A stretch of DNA of 64,000 nt from an uncultured Pelagibacteraceae bacterium (GTDB lineage: Bacteria; Pseudomonadota; Alphaproteobacteria; Pelagibacterales; Pelagibacteraceae), in assembly GCA_902597335.1 (NCBI GenBank), contig CACJXK010000005.1, forward strand, positions 53,776 to 117,775, read 5' to 3'. Made by a program: the position numbers and the translations under genes. Position 1 is the stretch's first letter. Every line of letters starts with the position of its first letter. The notes beneath the pieces are model-generated. The model saw only the letters and a program-made list of their open reading frames with translations. It was not told the origin of the DNA and did not search any database. This document shows, one piece after another, positions 36,753-48,100 of this stretch.

Positions 36753-39176
36753 ATGTTTAAAATAACTAGAGTTTTAGGGATTTTATGTATGGTTGTGCTT
36801 GCGTCTTGTGCGAGAAACCTAGACCCCATTGAGAAGAGTGAAATAATAAGTAAATCCAAAGAAGACATTAAAAAAATTGATGCAATTAAGAACAGTAATT
36901 TAAATTGGGAAGATGAAATAGAGATTGATTTATATACCGCAATTGCCCTTGCTATAAAAAATAATAAGGAATTAAGAGTAAAACTTTTAGAAAACGCTTT
37001 ATCAGAGAGACAAATTAATAAAGTGAAATTTGAGATGCTACCACAACTTGCAGCTAATGCAGGTTATTCAGGTAGTGATTATTTTAAAGCAACTACCAGT
37101 GCAACAGTAACTGCTGATGATCAATCTGGAACTATAGGAACAGATTATTCAACATCTTCAAATAGAGATCTTTTAAATCAAGACGTTGGCTTTACATGGA
37201 ATGCTCTTGATTTTGGATTATCTTACATTAGAGCAGGACAAAATGCTGATCGATATTTAATTTCAGAGGAAAACGAAACTAAAGCAGCTCATAACATAGT
37301 AAGAGAAGTAATCAGAGCTTATTGGAGCTCGATGTCTGCTGACAAATTGTTAAAAAAATATGGACCATTACTTGTTGACGTTAATCTTGCTCTAAATGAC
37401 TCAAAAAAAATTGAGGAATTATTATTATCTAAACCAATGGATGCATTATTATACCAAAAAGAACTGTTAGATATTCAAAGAGCTTTACAAACACAAAAGC
37501 AAAGTTTCATAGATGCAAAAATTCAATTAGGAACTTTGATGGGTTTAATGCCTAATCAAAATTATAGATTAGTTACAACTCAAGATCCATTGACTGTGTT
37601 AGATATGACCATAGAGGAAATGGAGACTTATGCATTACAAAATAGACCAGAACTAATAGAAAATCACTACCAAGAAAGAATTTCACTTCAACAGGCAAAA
37701 GCAGGAATGGTTAGTTTACTACCAGGTTTAAGTTTCAATGCAGCATTAACCTCAACTTCAAATGACTATGTTATGCAACAAACAAATAAACAGTTTGGCG
37801 CAACTATTGGAGCAAATCTTCTAAATGTATTCAATATTCCAAATATTAAAAAGGTAAGTGAAGTAAATACTGAAATTATCAAAGAACAAAGACTAGCTTT
37901 ATCAATGACGGTACTTTCTCAAATACACATCGCTAATATTGATTATAATGTAGCATTAGAAGAGTTTGAAACAGCTCAAAGATATTTAGAAGTTTCAAAA
38001 AAAATTACTGAACAAGTAAAAAACGCTCAAATAATTGCACGATTTGGCCAATTAGAATTAATTAGAGAACAAGCCAGTTTATTAGTTGCTGAATTAAGAC
38101 ACGACATTGCATTTACAAAGCTTCAGCATGCAATAGGACAGATTTATAGCTCTACAGGAATTGATGTTACTGAAGAAAATATGGAAAAATATGCCAAAAA
38201 AATGGATGTTAAAACATATGCATCTTTTATTAAAAATAACTTTGATAATAATGGAAAAAAATATTTAGCAAAAATTGCATTACCAATTAATAAACAAAAT
38301 CCATCTGCACAGAAAACAAGCGATAGAAATTTTAATGAATTTCAATTTGATAAAAAAACTTTTGATTTGCAAGGCTATGGAAATACAAATTATAGCGCAA
38401 GTTTAGAAGATAATTCTAAATTACCTAATTGGATTAATTTTTTACCTACTCAAAGAAAATTTATTATTAACAATGAGCTGAAGGGTGACGTTGAGGAAGT
38501 TAACGTTAAGGTCACAGCTAAAAATATAAATACATCAGTGGATGATACATTTACATTTATTGTAGATCCTGAAATTAGAAGAATAAGATTAGCAAAACCA
38601 CAAATGATGAAAGACATATTGGTAGCAGCTAAATTAGAAAAATGGAATGAGATAGAAATTTTAAAATTACGATCTGCAAAATTCGAAAAAGAAAGAAAAA
38701 TAAAAGAAGCTAAAAAATTAGAGGCTGAAAGATTAGCAAAGATAGAAGAAGCTAAAAGATTAGAAAAAGAAAGATTAGCAAAAATTGAAGCTGAGAGATT
38801 AGCAAAAATTGAGGAAGAGAAAAGATTAGAAGCAGAAAGATTAGCTAAAATTGAAGAAGAGAAAAGATTAGAAGCTGAAAGACTTGCAAAAATTGAAGCT
38901 GAGAGATTAGCAAAAATTGAGGATGAGAAAAGATTAGAAGCTGAAAGACTTGCAAAAATTGAAGCTGAAAGATTAGCTAAAATTGAAGAAGAAAAAAGAT
39001 TAATTAAACTTAAAAAATTAGAAAAAGTTGAAAAATTTAAAAAAGAACTATTTCAATTCTCAAATGAGTTAAATGAAATTAATAATTCTTTTAATCAAAA
39101 TTCAATTTTGAATAACGAAACATTCCATCTTCCAAAAAAGATAGATAAAAAAAATCAACAATTTAGTAAAAAATAA
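36753..39176 (+). CDS. TolC-family outer-membrane lipoprotein with cadherin-like and charged-helix extension
   Basis: I start at the ATG at 36753, which has a GAGAGG site and opens a lipoprotein signal (GILCMVVLASC, Cys19); the in-frame ATG at 36672 would put 27 non-signal residues before it. The product is 807 residues. About 55-470 is an outer-membrane efflux (TolC) domain with two helical repeats. About 525-606 is a cadherin-like domain with LPNWINFLP (557-565), a motif also found twice at the C-terminus of the giant protein encoded next. About 636-755 is a highly charged helix with eight ERLAKIE copies. TolC normally ends after the first part, so the extension is special. It is presumably the exit pore for the giant protein, encoded 11 nt downstream. 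Confidence 0.8.
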   Translation: MFKITRVLGILCMVVLASCARNLDPIEKSEIISKSKEDIKKIDAIKNSNLNWEDEIEIDLYTAIALAIKNNKELRVKLLENALSERQINKVKFEMLPQLAANAGYSGSDYFKATTSATVTADDQSGTIGTDYSTSSNRDLLNQDVGFTWNALDFGLSYIRAGQNADRYLISEENETKAAHNIVREVIRAYWSSMSADKLLKKYGPLLVDVNLALNDSKKIEELLLSKPMDALLYQKELLDIQRALQTQKQSFIDAKIQLGTLMGLMPNQNYRLVTTQDPLTVLDMTIEEMETYALQNRPELIENHYQERISLQQAKAGMVSLLPGLSFNAALTSTSNDYVMQQTNKQFGATIGANLLNVFNIPNIKKVSEVNTEIIKEQRLALSMTVLSQIHIANIDYNVALEEFETAQRYLEVSKKITEQVKNAQIIARFGQLELIREQASLLVAELRHDIAFTKLQHAIGQIYSSTGIDVTEENMEKYAKKMDVKTYASFIKNNFDNNGKKYLAKIALPINKQNPSAQKTSDRNFNEFQFDKKTFDLQGYGNTNYSASLEDNSKLPNWINFLPTQRKFIINNELKGDVEEVNVKVTAKNINTSVDDTFTFIVDPEIRRIRLAKPQMMKDILVAAKLEKWNEIEILKLRSAKFEKERKIKEAKKLEAERLAKIEEAKRLEKERLAKIEAERLAKIEEEKRLEAERLAKIEEEKRLEAERLAKIEAERLAKIEDEKRLEAERLAKIEAERLAKIEEEKRLIKLKKLEKVEKFKKELFQFSNELNEINNSFNQNSILNNETFHLPKKIDKKNQQFSKK
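38718..39003 (+). repeat. ER/K-rich tandem repeat encoding a charged helix
   Basis: Tandem 21- to 42-nt units encode (LE)AERLAKIE(E/A)(E/A)KR-like repeats, with ERLAKIE occurring eight times. The alternating acidic and basic pattern predicts a single stable alpha helix or coiled coil of about 100 residues, roughly 15 nm if extended. Copy number is likely to vary by slippage. Confidence 0.8.
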
Positions 39177-39187
39177 TTTTTATTCCT

Positions 39188-42100
39188 ATGCCAAAAAAAA
39201 AATTTTTCATAGAGGCACTGGAACAAAGAATTATGCTCGATGGAGCAGGGGCATCTACATTTTTAGATATAGTTGACGAGAGCAATAAAGAAAAATTATC
39301 AACAAAAAATGCAAAAGAAATAGCTAAATTTAAAGAAGTAAAGACGTCTGATACTAATGATTTGCCCTTTATAAATATAACAAGGGACAAAGCTCGAAAA
39401 AAACAGATTGTATTTATTGATACTCAAATCACAGATTACGAGAGTTTAACAAGCTCATTTGATAAAAATACAAAAGTTGTTTTAATTGATGCTAATGAGG
39501 ATGGGTTTAAGAAAATTGAGCAAACCTTAGAAGGTGAAAAAAATTATTCTGCCATTCATATAATTGGTCACGGTAGTGCTGGGCAGATATTATTTGGTAA
39601 TGCACTTCTTTCAAATGAAAATATAGATAATTATAATTCAACCTTAAAAAATATTGGTCAAACCTTAACATCAAATGGGGATATTTTATTCTATGGTTGT
39701 AACGTTGCAGCCAATGAAAAAGGTGAGAATTTAATTAAAAGAATTTCAAAGATTACTAAAGCAGATATTGCAGCATCAGATGATATTACTGGTAATGGTG
39801 GAGACTGGGTATTAGAGAAAAAAATCGGAATAATTGAAACAAAAAATGTTCAAGCAATAGAATATAATCACTCTCTTGGAACAGCTGATGCTTACGGTAT
39901 TGCATCAATTGATACAAGCACAACTGAAGAAAATCATTCAGCAACAAATTTTAAAGCTCAGTCAGGCTCAGGTAATAATAATGGTCAACAAAGTAGTTCA
40001 AATAAGTTTATTATAACTCAAGAAAGATCTGTAGTGACATCTGGTTCTTCGTTATCATTTGATGTTAGTGCAGCTACATCTTCAATTACACCAAGCTCAT
40101 CAAATCCTATAAATGTTTACATGCTTTATCTTAATGATGTTGAAAATAGAAGAGCATTTAGTGATAGAGGTCAAGTTACTTTTGAACATGAAATTTTAGG
40201 AGTTTTTACTGAGTGGGATAATACAATTTTTATGTCTGGTATTTCTAAAAGTGGTGCCACTTATCCGGATAGCAGTGGTACAAAAGTATCTAAGAGAACA
40301 CTTGAATGGTATAATGGTGCAAGTAGTAGTTATGTGGGACCTGGTATTGCAGGGTCAAAAGATTATTTTATAATTTCAAACTCTAATAAAACAATTAGTG
40401 TAGGTGCTGACAATGGTCTTCATGGAGATTTTCTTAGAATAATTACAAGAGCCAGTCCACCATCGGCAGTTGCTGATACAGGTTACGTTAATGAAGGAGA
40501 TACACTAAGTGTTTCAAATTCGGCATCAGCAGTTTCTGGAACATCAAATGGAAGTCATAGTGGAGATATAAGTGACAACGATACAGATCAAGTAACTCAA
40601 GCTGGTAGTACAGTTTCAACTAATCATACTTTAACCATAACATCATACTCGCACACTAGTGCAACTAATACATCAGGCGGAAGTGCATCATCGGGGAATG
40701 GTAATTCTGGTACAGCAGGATCAAATTCAGTTGTTGGTTATTATGGTACTTTAGATTTAGAGGCTAACGGAAGTTATACTTATACAGCAAGCAATGATAT
40801 TACTGGCTTAGATAGTGGAGAAACTGTTACTGATGTCTTTACTTATACAGTAGGGGATGGAGTAACGACAGATACTGCAACAATAACTATTACTATTATA
40901 GGACAATCCGACAATAATGCTCCTACTGCTTCAAACTCAACGGTATATATAAATGAAAACAACCAAGTATCTTCAGCAGGAGATAGAACTCCAGCAAATA
41001 TTACAAAAATCTTTGCTGCTGGAGACTTTAATTATTCAGACGCTGATAGTGATAGTTTATCTAAAGTTAAAATTACAACTTTAGAAAGTGCAGGAGCTCT
41101 AGAACATTATAATGGATCGTCATGGGTTGATGTTACATTAAACCAAGAAATTTCAGCATCAGATATTGGAAACAATTATTTAAGATTTACGCCAGCTGCA
41201 AACTCAGAAAGTGATGTAACCTTTGGCTTTAAAGTAAATGATGGAACTGTTTATAGTTCATCAGCTTATACAATGACTATTTCAGTTAACGCTGCTCCAA
41301 ATGTTACAGATACTACTGTTGGTACAACTGTAGCTGCAGGTAACAATAGTACAGGTGATGTTCATGACGGTGTTGCTGATAGTGATGATGCTGATAGTGT
41401 ATTAGTTGTTACAGGTGTTGCTTCAGGAAATGAGAGTTCTAATAATTCAATTATAACAAATGATACAGGAGTTGGATCTGCAATTGCTGGAACGTATGGT
41501 ACATTAACTATTGCCGCAGATGGAACATATACTTATGCAGCAAGCTCAACAAATAATATTACTTATGGTAGTACTGCAACTGATACATTTACATACACAA
41601 CTCGTGATAATGAAACTAACTCAGGTTCATTTGCTTACGATGTGGGTACTATTACTTTTACAGTAGCAAGCTCAATTGTTCTTGTAAATGATACTGACAG
41701 TGTAAATGAAAATGAAACTGTTACTAAAACAGGTGCTCAAGCTGATGTATTAGATGATGATGCAGCTGACACAAGCGGTTTAAGTGTAACACATATAAAA
41801 GTAACTGGTGGATCAAATTCAACTGTAAGCTCTGGGACAACTTATTTAGATGGAACATCAGTAACTGGAACTTATGGTACTTTAACTATTGGTGCGGATG
41901 GTTCATATACTTACATAGCAAACACATCTAATGCCGAAGCTTTGGCAGCTGGTGGTGATCCTGTAACGGATAGTTTTACTTATACTGCTGATGGAGCTAC
42001 AGCCACTTTAATAATAACAGTTACAGGAGTTAATGATGCACCGGTAGCACAAAATGATGAAGGTGTAATTGTTGAAGATGGTACATTAACAGTCAGTAAT

Positions 42101-45100
42101 GGTAATAATGCGAATGTTACAGGAAGTTATGATGCTACAGGAGAACACTCTGGAGATGTAATTGATACAAGCTCAAGTTCTCATAAAGATAGTGATGTAG
42201 ACACTGGCGCTTCATTAACAGTATCTGCTATTAGAACAGGGTCTACAGAAGGAAGTGGAACTGCTGGTTCAATTGGTTCAGCTTTGGCAGGGACTTATGG
42301 TGAATTAACGATTGCAGCAAACGGAAGTTATTCTTATGTTGCAAATCAAGCTGCGGCTGATGCCTTAGATGCAGCTGATCAAGTAACAGATGTTTTTAAC
42401 TACACACTTTCAGATGGAACAGCTACTGATATTGGACTTATTACAATTACAATAATCGGTATTAATGATGATCCAACAGCAGTTAATGATACAGGTTATA
42501 TAAAAGAAGGTGGAACTTTAACTGTTGCAAATAGTGGTTCAGCTGTTTCTGGTACAAGTACTGGAAGTAATTCAGGAGATATAACAGACAATGATACTGA
42601 CTTAGATGATAGCTCTACCGCAACAATTACACTCATTCAACATAGCGGTGCAGGTTCAGCAACTTCAGTAGCTGATGTTACATATACCAATGGATCTGCA
42701 ACCTCAGTTTCGGGTACATATGGTACTTTAACTATTGGTTCAGATGGAAGTTATAAATATGTTGCAAATTCAAATATAACGAGCCTTGATGCAGGAGACT
42801 CTAATGTAACAGATGTATTTACTTATACAGTTTCAGATGGAACTGCAACAGACACAGCAACACTTACAATTACGGTTATTCCAAGCCAAGATGTAACTGC
42901 AAGAAATGACACTGGTACAATAAACGAAGATGGAACATTAACTGTTTCAAATGGTGGTAATGCTACAAGCGTTACTGGAGTTTCTCAAGATACTGGTTCT
43001 CCATATGCTATTGATGAAGGCACAGTACGTTCTGTAGCATTTAATCATGATGGAACTAAAATGTTTGTTCTTCATCATCACACTAACCCAAAAATCTCTG
43101 TACACGCTTTAACAACTGCTTTTGATATAAATACCGCTTCTCAAAGTAGTACAACAGATATTTCTTCTTACGCAGGTAATCCACGTGGTATAAGATTTAA
43201 TGATGATGGTTCTAAACTTTATATAAGTAATGGCTCAGGAAGTAATAAAAAGATTCATGAATTTGCTTTATCTACAGCCTATGATGTTTCCTCATTACCA
43301 ACACCTACTTCAACTGTAATTAGCGGTCAAGACGGCAACCCTAGAGGTTTTGCTTTTAATACTGATGGAACTAAAATGTTTTTACTTGGAGATATTAATG
43401 ATGCTGTTTATGAATATTCTCTATCAACCGCTTTTGATACCTCAACAATATCATACACAAGTAGAAGTTTAGATTTTAGTGCAAAAGAAGCTACACCAAG
43501 GGGAATTTCATTTAACGCAACAGGCACAAAATTGTTTATCACAGGTCAGGCTAGTGATAAAATTTTAGAATACGATCTTAGTACTGGTTTTAACTTATCT
43601 ACAGCAACATTTAAGGGTGAATTTGATGTGAGTAGCTATGCAGATAGCTCAACTGATATTATATTTAATAATGATGGAACCAAAGCATTTTTATCTCGAG
43701 CATCAAATAACGGAGTTTTATCTTTTTCACTTTCAAGTCCATATAGTTTTGTTGATATAACTGGAGAAAATACTGGTGACGTGATTGATACCAGTTCAAC
43801 TAGTAATTACGATACAGACCCTGATAGTGATACATTGACAGTCACCGCAATCAAAACTGGGTCTACTGAGGGTTCAGGTACTGCAGGAACAGTTGGTTCA
43901 GCGCTTGATGGTACCTATGGGCAACTGACAATCGCAGCAAATGGCTCTTATACTTATGTTGCAAATAAAACAGCTGCTGATCAATTAGATGCTGGTGATA
44001 TTGTGACAGATTCATTTAACTACACAGTTTCAGATGGACAGGGTGAAACTGATATCGCGGTTTTAGAAATTACAGTTATTGGAATAAATGACGCTCCAGT
44101 TGGAGTTAATGATACAGATGCTGTTAATGAAAATGCAACAATAACTGAAAGTTCTGGTTCGGAATTATTAGTAGCAGATGATACGGATGTGGACGCTAGT
44201 TCTTCTTTAACAGTTACACAAATTAAAGTCACTGTTGGTGGAACTAATTCTGCTGTAAATCCAGGAACAACTCATGCAAATGGAACTTCTATAACTGGAA
44301 CTTATGGTACTTTAGTTGTTGGAGCCAATGGTGCTTATACTTACACAGCTAATACAGCCGCAGCAGAAGCGTTAGATGCAAGTGATGAAGTAACAGATAA
44401 TTTTACTTATACAGTTTCAGATGGAACTGATACAAGTACAGCGACTTTAATAATAACAGTTACTGGAGTTAATGATGCACCAGTTGCAGTGGCAGATACA
44501 GACGCTGTATTAGTAACTGCCACAGTAACTGATACTACTAATGGCGCAGGTACAGTAATTTCAGATGACACTGATGCAGACGCTGATTCTTCTTTAACAG
44601 TAACACATATTCAACATAGCGGTGCAGGAAGCGCATCAACCATATCTTCTGGAACAACACGCGCAAATGGAACTTCAAGTACAGGGACTTATGGTACATT
44701 AACTATTGGTGCTAATGGTACTTATTCTTATGTTGCTGGATCAAGCGCTGGAACAGATGTATTCACCTATACAGTTTCAGATGGAACAGCTTCCACAACA
44801 TCTACATTAACTATTACTGTCAGCGATGATAACAATGCCCCAGTAGCTGTAAATGATACCGATAGTGTTAATGAGGATGCAACAGTTAGCCAAACTTCTG
44901 GATCAGGACTTTTAGTTGCTGATGATACAGATGCAGATGGTGATACTTTAACAGTTTCACATATAACTGCTACAGGTGGAACTAATAGTACTGTAGCTGA
45001 AAGTAGTACTTCAGCAAGTAATGGTACTACAGTAACTGGAACATATGGTACTTTAACTGTAGGCGCAGATGGATCTTATACTTATACAGCTGACCAATCA

Positions 45101-48100
45101 GCAGCTGATGCTTTGGACGCAGGTGAAACTGCACCAGATAGTTTTACTTACACGATTTCAGATGGAAAAGGTGGAACAGATACAGCAACATTAATTATTA
45201 CAGTAACAGGAACAAATGATACACCAGTTGCAACCAACGATACAGGCTCTGTAAATGAAGATGCAACACTAACGGTTTCTTCAGCTGGAAGTGGAGTTAT
45301 ACAAGATAATGATACAGATGCAGATGGTGATGATACTGCTGCATCATTAGTTATTACTCAAATCAAACCATATAGTGGCTCAAACTCAAGTGTTACCTCA
45401 GGTACAACTCATTCAAATGGAACTTCAGTAACAGGAACTTATGGAACACTCACTATAGGAGCTGATGGAACTTATACCTATACTGCTGATCAATCAGCTG
45501 CAGATGATTTAGATGCGAGTGATACAGTTACTGATGTATTTACATACACAGTGACAGATACAACAGGTGCAACAACTACAGCAGATATCACAATTACTGT
45601 AACAGGGGTTAATGATGCTCCAACTGCATCTGATAACACTGTTACAACTCTAGAAGATACAAATCACGTATTTTCAACAACCGAGTTTAACTTTAGTGAT
45701 GTGGATGATGACGGAGCCTTGAACAAAATTAAAATTACATCATTAGAGGATAATGGAGCTTTGCAATATTATAATGGTTCTGCTTGGGTAGATGTAACTT
45801 TAAACCAAGAAATTACTGCAACAGATATTAGTAATAACAAATTAAGATTTGTGCCAGATGCCAATGAAAATGGTACTTCATATACTTCATTTGGATTTCA
45901 GGTAAGCGATGGCACTGCTTATAGCTCATCTTCAAATACAATGACGGTAAATGTAACTCCAGTAAATGATGCACCAGTTGGAGTTAATGATACAGATGCT
46001 GTGGTAGAAGATGCAACAGTTAGCCAAACTTCTGGATCAGGACTTTTAGTTGCAGATGATACAGATGCAGATGGAGACACTTTAACAGTTACACAAATTT
46101 CAGTCACTGACAGTGGATCTAATTCTGCTGTATCCAGCGGCACAGATAGTACAAACGGAACTTCAATTACAGGTACTTATGGTACTTTAGTTGTAGGTGC
46201 AGATGGGACATACACATATGTGGCAGATCAAGCTGCAGCTGATGCTTTAGATGCAAGTGAAACAGCAACAGATAGTTTTACTTACACAGTATCAGATGGA
46301 AATGGTGGTACAGATACTGCAACAATTGTTATTACAGTTACAGGTGCAAATGATGATCCAGTTGCAACTGATGATACTGGTTCGGTTAATGAAGATGCAA
46401 CACTAACAGTTTCTGATGCTGCAAATGGTGTAATTCAAAATAATGACACAGATGCAGATGGTGATGATACAGTAAGTTCTTTAGAAATAACTCAAATTGC
46501 AGTAACAGGAGGATCTAATTCAAGTGTAACTTCAGGTACAAATCAATCTAACGGAACTTCAGTAACAGGAACTTATGGAACATTAACAATAGGAGCTGAT
46601 GGAACTTATACGTACGTTGCAGACCAAAGTGCAGCTGACGATTTAGCAACTGGAGAAACAGCACCAGATAGTTTTACTTACACAGTTTCAGATGGAAATG
46701 GTGGAACAGATACAGCAACAATTGTTATTACAGTTACAGGTACAAATGATGCTCCAACCGCAGCGGACAAAACTATTTACATAAATGAAAATAATACTGA
46801 TGCAACGCATGGCGCAAGAACAAGTTTAAACATAACTTATACATTTTCAGATAGTGGATCAGAATTTAATTTTTCTGATGTCGATGATAGTGATACTTTG
46901 AGTAAAATAAAAATTATATCTGTACCAACTTATGGAACTTTAACGAAAGTTGGTAATGGAAATACAATAACTGCCAATACTACTATCACTAATTTTGATA
47001 ATATTAAGTATACCCCTAACGCAAATTCTGAAAATGATGATACTTTTACTTTTAAAGTTCATGATGGAACTGTCTTTAGTTCAGCCACTTATACAATGAA
47101 TATATCAGTTAACGCAGCACCTGTTGCAGTTAATGACACAGATACAATTACTGCAGGAGCTTCTGCAGCAACTGGCAGTGTAACAACCAATGATACTGAT
47201 AGTGATGATAGTACATCTGATTTGAAAGTTCGAGGAGTTGGTACTGGTGCTGAAGGTTCATCACTAGCTAATAAAAATGTTGGTTCAGCTATATCTGGAA
47301 CTTATGGAACCTTTACTTTAAATCAAGATGGATCTTATTCTTATGATGTAACAGGAAATGCTGCAACTATTGCACTTGCTGACGGAGCGACTGCTACCGA
47401 TACATTTTCTTATAAAGTAAGAGATGATGAAACAAACGCAGGAAGCAAAGCAATAGATATTGGTACCATTACGTTTACTATTACTGGAATTAATGAAGGT
47501 CCAACAGCTGTTAATGATACTATTACTATTTCAACAGGAGTAGGTTCTGCAACAGTTACAAATGGTAGTGCAGATGATCTAGATGGAAATGATAGTGATG
47601 GTGACGGAGATTCTCTCACTATTACAAATTTTGCAGCAGGATCTACGGAAGGAAGTGGTACTACTTTTACAGCGGGCAGTGAAATCACAGGAACATACGG
47701 TACATTAACATTAAATGCAGATGGAAGTTATTCATATACAATAAGTAGTACACTAACAGATGATGAATCAAAAAATGCTGGTTCAGACCCTGTCTATGAT
47801 AATTTTTGGTACACTATCAGTGATGGAAATTCTACAGATACAGCAGTTTTACAAATTAAAATTATATTTCCAGCAGTAACAGGTGGTGGTAACGAAAACA
47901 TTACTGATCCTACACCTGATGGAGATGATGATACAGAAACTGAAACTGAGTCAGATAATAAAGGTAAGAAAAATAAGGAGGAGAGAAGAGAAAAAAGACA
48001 AAGAAGATCTGAAAAAATTGATACACCAGAACTTGAGTTGCCTCCTTCAACTCAAAGAGATGGAGCTGAATTTAACCAGGGATTAAGATTAGTTGATCTT

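Noticed and set aside
44020..47688. Minus-strand open frames of 70-92 codons inside the giant gene (44020-44232, 45919-46143, 47410-47688)
   Set aside because: They recur because the repeats recur, have Val/Ser/Pro-rich translations typical of antisense to Thr/Gly/Asp repeats, and lack start signals.
40450..47870. CRISPR or other non-coding tandem repeat
   Set aside because: Repeat period is about 300 nt, units are diverged, and one uninterrupted reading frame runs through all of them as VCBS domains.
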